A stretch of 64,000 nucleotides of DNA from Brucella pseudogrignonensis. GTDB taxonomy: Bacteria; Pseudomonadota; Alphaproteobacteria; Rhizobiales; Rhizobiaceae. The stretch is from contig NZ_JAVLAT010000001.1 in the NCBI RefSeq assembly GCF_032190615.1, positions 1,806,501 through 1,870,500 on the forward strand. Direction: 5' to 3'. Under the pieces are notes generated by a model, which saw nothing but the letters and a program-made list of their open reading frames with translations, searched no databases and was not told where the DNA came from. Every line of letters begins with the position of its first letter. The stretch's first letter is position 1. Made by a program: the position numbers and the translations under genes. Below are positions 18,906 to 27,962 of this stretch, one piece after another.

Positions 18906-19107
18906 TGGGTGCTATTTCAAAAGTCAGTCGGAATTGTTGTGAGCAAACTTGGTTCATATCGCACAGTTTGTCCATGACTTTGGTGAGAAGTGAGAATTTT
19001 CTGCGTTGTTCTTTGATAGTGATTTGTTTACCGTGTCTGCGAACGACTTGTTAACTCCATATCCCCCATATTCACTACATCTTTAGGATGTATTTAAGGG
19101 AAGACCG

Positions 19108-19578
19108 TTGGCTGCTCGACTTGCTCGCCGCGTAAGAAATGATGTCACCTTCAACTGTAACATGGCTTTGATCCGCCGTGTGGCATTTGCCGTCGCCATG
19201 GTTTCGCTCTCAGGTTGTGCGATGGGTGGAGTGAGCATCGACAAGGCAGTGCCTGATTCCTCGACGATCACCGGTTCCATCAAGTCAGTCGAAAAAGATG
19301 AGACCGACAACGGCAAGCGCTCCGATCAATCCACGATCAAAAGCATCGTATCCGCTCTCAACTTCACCCAATGGGGCAAAAAGCCCGTTCCCTGGGCCAA
19401 TCCTGATACCGGCAGTCAGGGTGCGATTACAACAATCGCTGAAACAAAGTCCAACGACACGCTGTGTCGCCAGTTTGAAACATCGCGCGAAGCTTTTGAT
19501 GGCGTCTCGATCTATCGCGGTGAAACCTGTATGCAGCGTGGCGGCGAGTGGACGTTAACCTCGTTCGCACCGCTTTGA
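19108..19578 (+). CDS. Surface lipoprotein of the RT0821/Lpp0805 type
   Basis: A 156-residue predicted outer-envelope lipoprotein of unknown role. The lipobox LSGC places the acylated Cys at residue 37 counted from the TTG at 19108. That TTG has TAAGGGAAG just upstream; the in-frame ATG at 19162 has no ribosome site but gives a more ordinary signal peptide (MALIRRVAFAVAMVSLSGC), so the start is open. The C-terminal block CRQFETSREAFDGVSIYRGETCMQRGGEWTL, with two Cys, resembles the surface-antigen family domain. Confidence 0.75.
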   Translation: MAARLARRVRNDVTFNCNMALIRRVAFAVAMVSLSGCAMGGVSIDKAVPDSSTITGSIKSVEKDETDNGKRSDQSTIKSIVSALNFTQWGKKPVPWANPDTGSQGAITTIAETKSNDTLCRQFETSREAFDGVSIYRGETCMQRGGEWTLTSFAPL

Positions 19579-19705
19579 GTGCGCGTTCCAAGCTTTTTTC
19601 TATTCTCACAGCTATAAGTCTGGAAGTTTTAAGGCTTAGTACTCATATTACGGCAAAGTGAGTCTAACGACTGATTATTCAGTCATTTTCCCGAATGAGG
19701 ACTAT

Positions 19706-20626
19706 ATGCGCGATCCCTATAGCGTGTTGGGCGTCGCCAAAACGGCGAAGCCCGAAGAAATAAAGTCGGCTTTTCGCAAGCTGGCCAAGAAATATCATCC
19801 GGATCAGAACAAGGATGATCCGAAGGCGCAGGAGCGCTTTTCAGAAATCAATCAGGCCTATGAAATTGTCGGTGACAAGGACAAACGTGGCCAGTTTGAT
19901 CGTGGCGAGATTGACGCCGAAGGCAAGCAGGCCTTTCAGGGCTTTGGCGGGCAGGGCGGTTTCGGCGGTCAATCTGGATTTGCTGGTGGCGATCCGTTCG
20001 CTGGCTTTCGTCAGCGTGGCGGTGGCCAGCAGGGTGGTTTTGGCGGCGGTGCCGAAGACATTCTCAATGATCTATTCGGCGGCGCTTTTGGCGGCGGTCG
20101 CGGCGGAGCACGTCAGCGCGGTCCTATGAAAGGCAGCGATCTGGCTGCTTCCATCAATATTACGCTTGAGCAGGCAGCAGGCGCGGACAAGGTTGAGGCT
20201 GTTTTTCCGAATGGGAAACACCTTAAAATCAAGCTGCCACAATATGTTGAAGATGGCCAGACCATCCGTCTCAAGGGCCAAGGCGAGCACATTGTCGGCG
20301 GCACGCCCGGCGATGCGCTGGTAACGATCCATTTTAAGCCGAGTGCGCGCTTCCGCCTGGAAGGGCGCGATGTCCATGTCGATCTGCCGGTCGAGCTTGC
20401 AGACGCAGCGCTTGGTGGCAAGGCGGAAGTTGAAACGTTGAGCGGTCGTATCGCGGTCAAAGTGCCCGCCTGGTCAAGCTCCGACAAGGTGCTGCGCCTG
20501 AAGGGTAAGGGCTTGCCGCTGAAGGCCGGTGGCCACGGCGATCTTTACGTCCATGTCCGCATCATGCTGCCGGAAGGTGGCGATGCGGAATTGGAAGAAT
20601 TTTTAAAGAAACGCCGAGGCGAATAA
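19706..20626 (+). CDS. DnaJ-class chaperone with C-terminal domain (CbpA-like)
   Basis: Hsp40 co-chaperone stimulating DnaK. The ATG at 19706 with GAGG five bases ahead starts the J domain directly ([19 protein letters not shown]), giving 306 residues; an earlier in-frame GTG has no support. The HPD triad is at about residue 33 ([11 protein letters not shown]). A long Gly/Phe/Gln-rich linker spans 75-150. The DnaJ-C domains follow without the CXXCXGXG zinc fingers, so this is a type II (CbpA-like) protein rather than DnaJ itself. Confidence 0.92.
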   Translation: MRDPYSVLGVAKTAKPEEIKSAFRKLAKKYHPDQNKDDPKAQERFSEINQAYEIVGDKDKRGQFDRGEIDAEGKQAFQGFGGQGGFGGQSGFAGGDPFAGFRQRGGGQQGGFGGGAEDILNDLFGGAFGGGRGGARQRGPMKGSDLAASINITLEQAAGADKVEAVFPNGKHLKIKLPQYVEDGQTIRLKGQGEHIVGGTPGDALVTIHFKPSARFRLEGRDVHVDLPVELADAALGGKAEVETLSGRIAVKVPAWSSSDKVLRLKGKGLPLKAGGHGDLYVHVRIMLPEGGDAELEEFLKKRRGE

Positions 20627-20786
20627 TTGATATTGCGCCTCGATAGACTGTAACCGGATCGCTGCACTGCGCGGCGATCCGTCGTTTAGATTTTATAATA
20701 CCCGGCTTTTTATGCGCAATTGCTTGAAGCCAGTGCAATGCTGTGCGATAGGGCATCTAGTTGTTTATATTCTATGAGGACCCTTA

Positions 20787-21605
20787 ATGACCGCAAAGTC
20801 AGGTTTGTTGCAGGGCAAGCGCGGATTGATTCTGGGCGTAGCCAACAACCGTTCTATCGCCTGGGGCATTGCCAAGGCTGCTCGTGAAGCGGGCGCGGAA
20901 CTCGCATTCACCTATCAGGGTGATGCGCTCAAGAAGCGTGTCGAGCCGTTGGCCGAAGAACTGGATGCTTTTGTTGCTGGCCATTGCGATGTTGCTGACG
21001 GCGCAAGCATTGATGCTGTTTTTGAAGCGCTGGAGAACAAGTGGGGCAAGCTTGACTTCGTCGTTCACGCCATTGGTTTCTCCGATAAGGATGAGCTGAC
21101 TGGCCGCTACGTTGACACGTCAGAGGCCAATTTCCAGAACACCATGCTGATTTCGGTTTATTCGCTGACTGCGATTTCGCGTCGTGCGGAAAAGCTGATG
21201 AATGACGGCGGTTCGATTCTCACGCTGACCTATTATGGCGCTGAAAAAGTTATGCCGAACTACAACGTCATGGGTGTTGCAAAGGCAGCTCTTGAAGCAA
21301 GTGTGAAATATCTGGCTGTTGATCTTGGACCGCAGAACATTCGCGTGAATGCGATTTCCGCAGGCCCGATCAAGACGCTGGCCGCATCTGGTATTGGCGA
21401 CTTCCGCTATATTCTCAAGTGGAACGAATACAATGCACCGCTGCGCCGCACGGTCACCATTGATGAAGTGGGTGATGTTGGCCTTTACTTCCTGTCCGAT
21501 CTGTCGCGTTCGGTCACAGGTGAAGTTCACCATGCTGACAGCGGCTATCATGTGATCGGCATGAAAGCGGTCGACGCCCCGGACATTTCAGTCGTCAAAG
21601 ACTGA
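20787..21605 (+). CDS. fabI: Enoyl-[acyl-carrier-protein] reductase (NADH)
   Basis: Final reductive step of each fatty-acid elongation cycle. 272 residues with the FabI type nucleotide motif GVANNRSIAWGIAKAAREAGAELAFTYQG and catalytic Tyr-x6-Lys (YNVMGVAK). The C-terminus is FabI-like (SRSVTGEVHHADSGYHVIGM). ATGAGGA lies before the ATG. Enzymes of the same pathway (FabD, FabG, ACP, FabF) are encoded at 61-64 kb. The phosphatase gene follows behind a strong terminator. Confidence 0.95.
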   Translation: MTAKSGLLQGKRGLILGVANNRSIAWGIAKAAREAGAELAFTYQGDALKKRVEPLAEELDAFVAGHCDVADGASIDAVFEALENKWGKLDFVVHAIGFSDKDELTGRYVDTSEANFQNTMLISVYSLTAISRRAEKLMNDGGSILTLTYYGAEKVMPNYNVMGVAKAALEASVKYLAVDLGPQNIRVNAISAGPIKTLAASGIGDFRYILKWNEYNAPLRRTVTIDEVGDVGLYFLSDLSRSVTGEVHHADSGYHVIGMKAVDAPDISVVKD

Positions 21606-21617
21606 TCTGAGCATTCC

Positions 21618-21656
21618 AAAATCCCGAAAAGTTGACCGACTTTTCGGGATTTTTCT
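21618..21656 (+). terminator. Intrinsic terminator after fabI
   Basis: Long perfect stem AATCCCGAAAAGT / ACTTTTCGGGATT, 6-base loop, then TTTCTTT. Confidence 0.9.
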
Positions 21657-21718
21657 TTGTCTCTTCATCGCCGAAGGGGCTATTTAAAATAGAATTACGT
21701 GCAGACAGAGGTGTGATT

Positions 21719-22309
21719 TTGGCCCGCGAGATCATCTATTTTTCGCGTCATGGTGAGACGGACTGGAATGTAGCGCAGCGCATTCAGGGACAGCTTGATA
21801 TTGATATCAATGCGCATGGCCGCACACAGGCAGACCGAAACGGCGATATGCTGAAATCGCTGATTGGCGATGGTGCCGGTTATGATTTTGTTGCAAGCCC
21901 TCTGCGTCGTACCCGCGAAACCATGGAGCGCATTCGTCTTCGAATGGGCCTCGATCCTTATGATTTCCGCACTGACCCGCAATTGATGGAAGTGAATTTC
22001 GGCGATTGGCAGGGCTTTATGATGGAAGACATTGCCAAGGAACGCGAAGACCTTCTGGAAGCACGTGCCAAAGACAAATGGAACTTCATACCACCCGGTG
22101 AGACGGCTGAAAGCTATATGCGCCTCTCACAACGCATTGGCCGCTGGGTCGAAGCGGTTGAATGGCCGACTGTCTGCGTGACGCATGGCGGCTGCATTCG
22201 CACCCTATTTTATCTTTACGGCGATATGGATGGCCATGCTGCCGCCAATCTCTCGATTCCTCAGGACAAAATACTGAAGTTCGAGAACAATAAGCTTGAG
22301 TGGATCTGA
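21719..22309 (+). CDS. Histidine phosphatase superfamily protein (phosphoglycerate-mutase-like)
   Basis: Phosphohistidine-type phosphatase or mutase, substrate unknown. The signature FSRHGETDWNVAQRIQGQLD starts near residue 8, and the second catalytic His is in VCVTHGGCIRTL near 150. I place the start at TTG 21719, six bases after AGAGGTG, giving 196 residues and the family-typical N-terminus. An in-frame TTG at 21632 lies inside the fabI terminator hairpin and is unlikely; GTG at 21713 is possible. Confidence 0.85.
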   Translation: MAREIIYFSRHGETDWNVAQRIQGQLDIDINAHGRTQADRNGDMLKSLIGDGAGYDFVASPLRRTRETMERIRLRMGLDPYDFRTDPQLMEVNFGDWQGFMMEDIAKEREDLLEARAKDKWNFIPPGETAESYMRLSQRIGRWVEAVEWPTVCVTHGGCIRTLFYLYGDMDGHAAANLSIPQDKILKFENNKLEWI

Positions 22310-22329
22310 GCAGGCTCAGATCCTTTTCC

Positions 22330-23682
22330 TCATGCCAAGCCGGTGCGTGATTCTGCTGACCTGTCTTTTGGCTTGATTCCTGCCTGCGCCAATGTGCGGT
22401 CGAGAAGCTGTTCATAAATCGGCTTGCCGCCAATCCATTGTGCAACAAGATTGGCCGTGAGGCAGGTGGCGATGAGTGGCATTGTCATGCCATAGGCACC
22501 TGTGAGTTCGAGCGTGAGAACAACGCCGACAATTGGTGCACGAACTGATGCGGTAAACAGCCCGCCCATCGCCGCAATTGCAAATGCCAATGGCATGATG
22601 CCAGCCTCTGGCGAAAACACGCTGATGATGCCTGCAAAGGCCAGACCGATACAGGTCGCGAGTGTAAGCATTGGCGCAAAAATCCCGCCTGGAACGCCGC
22701 TGGAATAGCTGCCGACCATTGTAAAATAGCGTGCAAACGCCAGCAGAAGCAGCAGTGCCAAGCCGGTTTTCTGATGCGCAATCTCCATGATGATATGCTC
22801 GCCACCCGTGACGGAATAAGGCAGCACAATGAAGAGGGCGCCCACGCATAGTCCGATAATCGCCGGATACAGATACGGTACGCGATTGTGCATAGTGGCT
22901 GCAAAATTGACCGCCCACATAATGCCGCCATTCAGCGCCACGCCAACAAAGCCAAGCAGACAGCCGAGCAAGACAAACGCTGGAACATGTTCAAGCGCTG
23001 CTTTTACCTCCGGCATCGACATATCAGGCGCTGTACCGCCGATAATTTGCGTCATGACGGTTGCGAGCAGCGCAGCCGCGATCACGCCCATATAGGTGCG
23101 GAACGTATAGGGAAACTGCTTGTGCGTTTCCTCAACGATAAACAGAACACCTGCCAATGGCGCATTAAACGCGCAGGCAAGGCCTGCCGCCGCACCCGCA
23201 GCAAGAATGCCACGCCGTTCAGTTTCGCTGACTTTGAAGAAATCTGTAATGGCTGCACCCAGTGACGCGCCGATATGGATGGTGGGGCCTTCGCGCCCCA
23301 GAACGAGGCCGGATGAGATCGATGTGATACCCATAAGAAACTTCACCGGCAAAACGCGGCGCCACCGGACTTCTCGCAAGCCTTCCATGGCGCCCTCAAT
23401 TTCCTGCACGCCACTGCCGCCAGCTTCGGGCGCAAAACGACGAACAATGAAAGCCGCAAGTATTGTGCAGCACATTGTAAACAGTGCAGCCGCAATGATA
23501 AGCGATGTTCCGGTGATGTATTGACCAAGCTTTTGCGGCCATGTCATCAGCGCATCAATGATGAGATGAAAATAAGAACCGACTGTTCCGGTCAATATTC
23601 CCGTCAGTGCCGCAAAGAATACATAGCGCGCCTGCGCTGATCTGTTTCCCGGCCTGTCGAGTGATTTTATCGGATCATCCAT
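22330..23682 (-). CDS. ClC-family chloride/proton antiporter
   Basis: Polytopic membrane protein exchanging Cl- for H+. Selectivity motifs are present: GSGVQEIEG (near 95), GREGPTIHIGA with the gating Glu (near 145) and the double Glu FIVEETHKQF where the second Glu is the internal proton glutamate, which favours an antiporter over a channel. No CBS domains follow. An ATG at 23808 would add 42 residues but falls inside a palindrome at the divergent antitoxin promoter; MDDPIKSL at 23682 is preferred. Confidence 0.88.
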   Translation of the reverse strand: MDDPIKSLDRPGNRSAQARYVFFAALTGILTGTVGSYFHLIIDALMTWPQKLGQYITGTSLIIAAALFTMCCTILAAFIVRRFAPEAGGSGVQEIEGAMEGLREVRWRRVLPVKFLMGITSISSGLVLGREGPTIHIGASLGAAITDFFKVSETERRGILAAGAAAGLACAFNAPLAGVLFIVEETHKQFPYTFRTYMGVIAAALLATVMTQIIGGTAPDMSMPEVKAALEHVPAFVLLGCLLGFVGVALNGGIMWAVNFAATMHNRVPYLYPAIIGLCVGALFIVLPYSVTGGEHIIMEIAHQKTGLALLLLLAFARYFTMVGSYSSGVPGGIFAPMLTLATCIGLAFAGIISVFSPEAGIMPLAFAIAAMGGLFTASVRAPIVGVVLTLELTGAYGMTMPLIATCLTANLVAQWIGGKPIYEQLLDRTLAQAGIKPKDRSAESRTGLA

Positions 23683-23801
23683 CGATGCTTGCCCCAAATG
23701 CAATACTCGGCCTGACCGGATTACTGGCGGCCCCCATCTCTCGGACACAAGCAGACTCGCCCCCAAAAGTCTAGCAACGACATGGTTTGTGGTGCGCTGA
23801 T

Positions 23802-23829
23802 TTGCCATTTGGCAAGAATATGTTATCTT
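23802..23829 (+). promoter_or_regulatory. Likely antitoxin promoter and operator
   Basis: A perfect dyad TTGCCA-TT-TGGCAA at 23802-23815 includes a -35-like TTGCCA. About 16 bases on is TATCTT as a weak -10. A further TGCCA half-site follows near 23833. This fits autorepression by the Xre-type antitoxin encoded 37 bases downstream. Confidence 0.45.
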
Positions 23830-23851
23830 TCTGCCATAAGGAGAAGCTGCG

Positions 23852-24265
23852 ATGGAACTTCAGCCAATCAGTATAACGCCAGCAGGCACGCTGACGAACG
23901 CGATCACCGACGAAGAAGCGGGTGCATTGGCGCGCACGACGGTCAATCTGTTGAAGGTCTGGAAGCTCTCGGATGGAGAAGCCTGCACGCTGTTGGGTGA
24001 TATGTCGCCGCGCACATGGGCGCGCTGGAAAGACGGCAGCATAGGCCGGATTGATCGCGACCTGCGGATGCGTATGGCGCATCTGATGGGTATTCACAAA
24101 GGATTGCGCTATCTGTTCCGTGATCCTGCGCGGGGCTATGCGTGGATCAGAAAGCCCAATGATACGTTCGGAGGACTTTCGGCTTTGGACCTGATGTTGC
24201 GCGGTGAAATCTCTGATCTTGCGGCTTTGCGCGAATGGCTCAATGCGGAGCGCGGCGCATGGTAA
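23852..24265 (+). CDS. Xre/MbcA/ParS-type antitoxin (DUF2384)
   Basis: A 137-residue antitoxin that should bind and block the RES toxin encoded next and repress its own promoter. The N-terminal half is an Xre-like helix-turn-helix (LSDGEACTLLGDMSPRTWARWKDG, residues 40-63). The C-terminal toxin-binding domain contains MGIHKGLRYLF and the diagnostic NDTFGGLSALDLMLRGEISDLAALREWL. AAGGAG precedes the ATG. Its last seven bases overlap the toxin start, typical of antitoxin-first modules. Confidence 0.9.
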   Translation: MELQPISITPAGTLTNAITDEEAGALARTTVNLLKVWKLSDGEACTLLGDMSPRTWARWKDGSIGRIDRDLRMRMAHLMGIHKGLRYLFRDPARGYAWIRKPNDTFGGLSALDLMLRGEISDLAALREWLNAERGAW

Positions 24266-24957
24266 GCGGACTGGCTGAGAAACGGCAGGTCGACTGGCCG
24301 CAGACATTTCGCATCATCCGCTCCATTCATCCGCCGATTGATCTGTTTGAAGATATCGCAGACCCGCGTGACTGGGAGGCGCTGGCCTCGGTCGAGGAAA
24401 AAACCAATCCGCGCATACGGTTTGAAATTGGCGATCTTGGCAAAGTTCCGGCCGACAGGCGCGTGGCAGGGCAGGGGGCAACTTATGTCATGGCGCCTTT
24501 CGTGCATTGTTCGATAACCCGCCCCGGACGTTTCAGCGATGGCAGTTACGGCATTTATTATGCCGCTGATCGCGAAGAGGTGGCAGTGGCTGAAACCATT
24601 CACCATCATGAAAAATTCATGCGTGCAACCCGCGAAGAGCCGGGCTGGACTTCAGATTTTCGAGTGCTGATCGGAAGCATCGAAAGGGAACTGGACGATG
24701 TAAGTAAAGTACCGGGTGTGCTGGATCCCGTTGACTATACGGCGTCTCATATTGAGGGCAGGGAGTTGCGCGCGGCGGGGAGTCAAGGGCTTGTCTGGCC
24801 GAGTGTGCGGATGCACGGAGGTTTTTGCATCGGGATTTTCTGGCCGGACGTTATAACAATTCCTGTTCAGGGCCGACATTACAGCTATCATTGGGATGGA
24901 ACCCGTGTCGATTATATTCGCCAATACGACACGGGCACAATTCTATCCGTGATCTGA
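24259..24957 (+). CDS. RES-domain toxin (NAD-degrading or ADP-ribosylating family)
   Basis: A 232-residue toxin partner. RES-family toxins attack NAD+ (phosphorolysis) or ADP-ribosylate targets; which applies here cannot be read. The family core is recognisable: the Arg in FRIIRS, GQGATYVMAPF, GSYGIYYAADREEVAVAETIHHHEKFM with the conserved Tyr and Glu, and the terminal HWDGTRVDYIRQYDTGTILSVI. The ATG at 24259 lies within the antitoxin's last codons, giving translational coupling. Confidence 0.9.
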   Translation: MVSGLAEKRQVDWPQTFRIIRSIHPPIDLFEDIADPRDWEALASVEEKTNPRIRFEIGDLGKVPADRRVAGQGATYVMAPFVHCSITRPGRFSDGSYGIYYAADREEVAVAETIHHHEKFMRATREEPGWTSDFRVLIGSIERELDDVSKVPGVLDPVDYTASHIEGRELRAAGSQGLVWPSVRMHGGFCIGIFWPDVITIPVQGRHYSYHWDGTRVDYIRQYDTGTILSVI

Positions 24958-24959
24958 AT

Positions 24960-25211
24960 TTACGGCGCTTCTTGAATATCGGTGACAAAGCGCGTGTCGT
25001 CGGCTTCATCATAGAGAATGATAACCTTCATGCCTTTGTTAATAGCGGAATAATCAAACTCGCCCGGCAGCTTATAGGTCTTGCCGTCATCAAGCGTGAT
25101 TGTTTCTTTATCTTGATTGATGCCGGTGATCTTACCTTCAACATCATCTGCCATTGCAACGGTCGAAAAGAGCGAAGCAATGATAAAGAGCAGTCCCACA
25201 ATATACTGCAT
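24960..25211 (-). CDS. DUF1344 family small exported protein
   Basis: 83 residues with a clear signal peptide (MQYIVGLLFIIASLFSTVAMA) and a small periplasmic beta domain (ADDVEGKITGINQDKETITLDDGKTYKLPGEFD). The function is unknown. AAAGGAGG touches an ATG at 25220 but stands nine bases from the ATG at 25211, which is therefore the better start. It ends two bases from the convergent RES toxin gene. Confidence 0.85.
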   Translation of the reverse strand: MQYIVGLLFIIASLFSTVAMADDVEGKITGINQDKETITLDDGKTYKLPGEFDYSAINKGMKVIILYDEADDTRFVTDIQEAP

Positions 25212-25512
25212 GGGTGTCATCCTCCTTTTGAGTGACCGACCGTCCACTGACTGATTCGACACGAATTGCATTTGGCGATTGCTCCCTGATTTCTTAGCAA
25301 ACACTAAGATCTGAGATCGAGGGAAGCAACATCATTCTGAGGGCAATTTAGCTGGTGGAATGTGTCAAAAAGAATGCGGCATGTGGATGATCTGATGGAA
25401 ATTTTGCGATCCTGATGCGCTATTCCCAGCAATAATTTGACCGTTGCTCAAAAGGCCAATAGAACCGCCCCATATCTTGCCGGAAAAGGCGCTCCGTAAT
25501 CAGGCTTAGCTC
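25212..25512. other. Divergent intergenic region DUF1344 / aroC
   Basis: 301 bases holding the upstream regions of both genes. I see no further gene, repeat or strong hairpin. Confidence 0.5.
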
Positions 25513-26607
25513 ATGTCTCATAACAGTTTCGGTCATCTGTTCCGCGTAACCACCTGGGGTGAAAGCCACGGAATTGCGCTTGGTTGTGTCGTGGATGGCT
25601 GCCCACCCGGCATCACATTTACCGAGGCCGAAATTCAGTCCTATCTCGATAAGCGTAAGCCGGGTCAGTCGAAATATACGACGCAGCGCCGCGAGCCGGA
25701 TCAGGTTCGCGTGCTGTCCGGTGTGATTCTGAGCGACGACGGCGTGACCATGACCACGACTGGCACGCCAATTTCGATGATGATCGAAAACACCGATCAG
25801 CGTTCCAAGGATTATGGCGATATTGCCCGGCAGTACCGCCCGGGTCATGCCGATTATGCTTACGACGTCAAATACGGCATTCGCGATTATCGTGGCGGCG
25901 GGCGCTCTTCGGCGCGTGAAACCGCAGCACGCGTTGCAGCCGGTGCTATTGCGCGTAAGGTTGTTCCGGGCTTGCAGGTGCGCGGCGCGCTGGTCTCGAT
26001 GGGCGTGCATGACATTGATCGCGCGCGGTGGGACTGGAACGAAGTCGATAACAACCCGTTTTTCACGCCGGATGCCGGTTCGGTTGAGGTTTTTGCCGAA
26101 TATCTCGATGGTATTCGTAAAAATGGCTCTTCCATCGGTGCGATTATCGAAATCGTGGCGGAAGGCGTTCCTGCTGGTATTGGTGCGCCGATTTACGGCA
26201 AGCTCGATCAGGATATTGCAAGTTATCTGATGTCGATCAATGCCGTGAAGGGCGTTGAGATCGGCAATGGTTTTGAAGCCGCACGTCTGACGGGCGAAGA
26301 AAATGCTGACGAAATGCGCATCGGCAATGACGGTCAGCCGGTGTTCCTGTCCAATCAGGCAGGCGGCGTTCTGGGTGGCATTGCAACCGGTGCGCCGGTT
26401 ATCTCGCGTTTCGCAGTAAAGCCAACATCGTCAATCCTGACACCGCGCAAGTCGATTGATGCGCTGGGCAAGGAAGTGGATGTGATGACCAAGGGTCGTC
26501 ATGATCCTTGCGTGGGTATCCGCGCTGTGCCGATTGGCGAAGCGATGGTCGCTTGCGCCATTGCCGATCATTATCTGCGCCATCGGGGACAGACAGGACG
26601 GGTATAA
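25513..26607 (+). CDS. aroC: Chorismate synthase
   Basis: Last step of the shikimate pathway, converting EPSP to chorismate with reduced FMN. 364 residues. Family signatures are [19 protein letters not shown] (residues 12-30), [43 protein letters not shown] (split across 97-140) and the C-terminal [18 protein letters not shown]. The ribosome site is weak. It is followed after a repeat element by ribB. Confidence 0.97.
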   Translation: MSHNSFGHLFRVTTWGESHGIALGCVVDGCPPGITFTEAEIQSYLDKRKPGQSKYTTQRREPDQVRVLSGVILSDDGVTMTTTGTPISMMIENTDQRSKDYGDIARQYRPGHADYAYDVKYGIRDYRGGGRSSARETAARVAAGAIARKVVPGLQVRGALVSMGVHDIDRARWDWNEVDNNPFFTPDAGSVEVFAEYLDGIRKNGSSIGAIIEIVAEGVPAGIGAPIYGKLDQDIASYLMSINAVKGVEIGNGFEAARLTGEENADEMRIGNDGQPVFLSNQAGGVLGGIATGAPVISRFAVKPTSSILTPRKSIDALGKEVDVMTKGRHDPCVGIRAVPIGEAMVACAIADHYLRHRGQTGRV

Positions 26608-26648
26608 AATATTCAGAGGTGGTTTCAGGGACCAAGGGCCGGTTCTGA

Positions 26649-26687
26649 GCATGTCGCGGAAAAGGGAAACCGGTTTCCGCAACATGC
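26649..26687 (+). repeat. Palindromic intergenic repeat, divergent copy C
   Basis: Outer arms GCATGT / ACATGC and inner GCGGAAA / TTTCCGC around a core that diverges from the other copies (AGGGAAACCGG). It lies between aroC and ribB. Confidence 0.55.
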
Positions 26688-26732
26688 GTGAAAGCAAGAG
26701 ACTGAAGCTGTGGTACAACCATTGAGGCTGAA

Positions 26733-27848
26733 ATGAGCTATAATCAGAAACAGGTCGTTGATGCGCTGCGCGCTTTCGAGCGTGGCGAAATTGTTGTCGT
26801 GATGGATGATGACGGACGTGAGAACGAAGGCGATCTTATCGTTGCTGCCGTGCACTGTACGCCGGAAAAGATGGCCTTCATCGTGCGTTATACGTCGGGT
26901 ATCGTCTGCACGCCGATGACGCGCGAAGAAGCCAAGCGCCTCAATCTGGCGCCGATGGTCGCGGAAAATGAGTCCGCACACACGACGGCTTTCACCGTCA
27001 CTGTTGATTACCGCCACGGCACCACAACCGGCATTTCTGCTGAAGATCGCACGCTGACTGTGCGCAACCTCGCAAACCCGAATGCCGGTGCTTCCGATTT
27101 TGTGCGTCCGGGCCATATTTTCCCGCTGATCGCGCGAGAAGGTGGCGTGTTGATGCGCTCTGGCCATACAGAAGCGGCTGTTGATCTGTGCAAACTCGCA
27201 AATCTGCCGCCAATTGGGGTGATTTGTGAGCTGATCAATGATGATGGAACCGTCATGCGTGGCCCTGACGTAAAAGCATTTGCTGAAAAGCATGCGCTTC
27301 ATCGGGTAACGGTGGCTGATCTCATCGCCTATCGTCAGCGCAAGGAAACACTGGTCAAGCGCATTAACGATGCGCCCGTCACGACTTGCGCTGGTCCGGC
27401 TCATGCCTATACCTACGAGTTGCCGTGGGAGCCGATGCAGCATGTCGCTATTGTGTTTGGTGATATTCGGGATGGCGAAGAAGTGCCTGTCCGTCTGCAT
27501 CGTGAAGATGTGCTGAGCGATGTGTTCGGTAATGGCGGCAGCAATCTCGACGAGATCATGAAACGCATGGGCAAAGAAGGCCGCGGCGTTCTGGTTTATC
27601 TGCGTGAAGATTCGGTTGGCGTGCGTTCTGATCACCGCGATGCGCGGGCGCGAGAAGCGTTGCTTGGTGAACACGAGGCCCATGCAGAAGCCGTTGCCCG
27701 TGAAGAAGAATGGCGTCAGATTGGCCTTGGTGCGCAGATACTCAAAGATCTTGGCATCACGTCGATTGTGCTGCTGGCTTCACGTGAGCGTCACTATGTT
27801 GGTCTGGAAGGTTTCGGCATCAACATCACGCGCACGGAAATCATTTGA
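26733..27848 (+). CDS. ribB: 3,4-dihydroxy-2-butanone 4-phosphate synthase with degenerate GTP-cyclohydrolase-II-like domain
   Basis: Makes the four-carbon precursor of riboflavin from ribulose 5-phosphate. The N-terminal RibB domain (1-205) is intact (VVMDDDGRENEGDLIVAA; SGIVCTPMTREEAKRL; RPGHIFPLIAREGGVL...GHTEAAVDL). The C-terminal part has the shape of RibA, but where the zinc cysteines belong it reads RLHREDVLSDVFGNGGSNLD, without Cys. It is therefore probably a RibBX-type fusion lacking cyclohydrolase activity. No FMN riboswitch was seen in the 125-base gap upstream. Confidence 0.93.
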   Translation: MSYNQKQVVDALRAFERGEIVVVMDDDGRENEGDLIVAAVHCTPEKMAFIVRYTSGIVCTPMTREEAKRLNLAPMVAENESAHTTAFTVTVDYRHGTTTGISAEDRTLTVRNLANPNAGASDFVRPGHIFPLIAREGGVLMRSGHTEAAVDLCKLANLPPIGVICELINDDGTVMRGPDVKAFAEKHALHRVTVADLIAYRQRKETLVKRINDAPVTTCAGPAHAYTYELPWEPMQHVAIVFGDIRDGEEVPVRLHREDVLSDVFGNGGSNLDEIMKRMGKEGRGVLVYLREDSVGVRSDHRDARAREALLGEHEAHAEAVAREEEWRQIGLGAQILKDLGITSIVLLASRERHYVGLEGFGINITRTEII

Positions 27849-27879
27849 ATTCAACACAGCGAAATCTTCAGGTTTTAAG

Positions 27880-27916
27880 AAATCCATCTGCTCATAATGA
27901 CAGATGGATTTTTCTA
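27880..27916 (+). terminator. Intrinsic terminator after ribB
   Basis: Perfect 11-bp stem AAATCCATCTG / CAGATGGATTT with a 10-base loop, then TTCTATTT. It forms the left border of the small AT-rich island. Confidence 0.88.
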
Positions 27917-27962
27917 TTTATCGGATATGGTTAGTTATAATTTAATTAAGTTAGAGGTTTCA

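Noticed and set aside
19930..20120. Repetitive Gly-codon DNA in the DnaJ-like gene
   Set aside because: This is the ordinary Gly/Phe-rich linker of the family rather than a DNA repeat with its own role.
20656..20683. Hairpin CGGATCGC / GCGATCCG after the DnaJ-like gene
   Set aside because: The stem is good but the loop is GC-rich and no T-run follows; not strong enough to call a terminator.
26608..26732. Possible FMN riboswitch ahead of ribB
   Set aside because: The gap is only 125 bases and contains a palindromic repeat; the conserved FMN-aptamer stretches are not there.
26625..27683. Open frame of 352 codons on the minus strand
   Set aside because: Antisense to ribB; rich in His/Arg/Ile as expected of a shadow.
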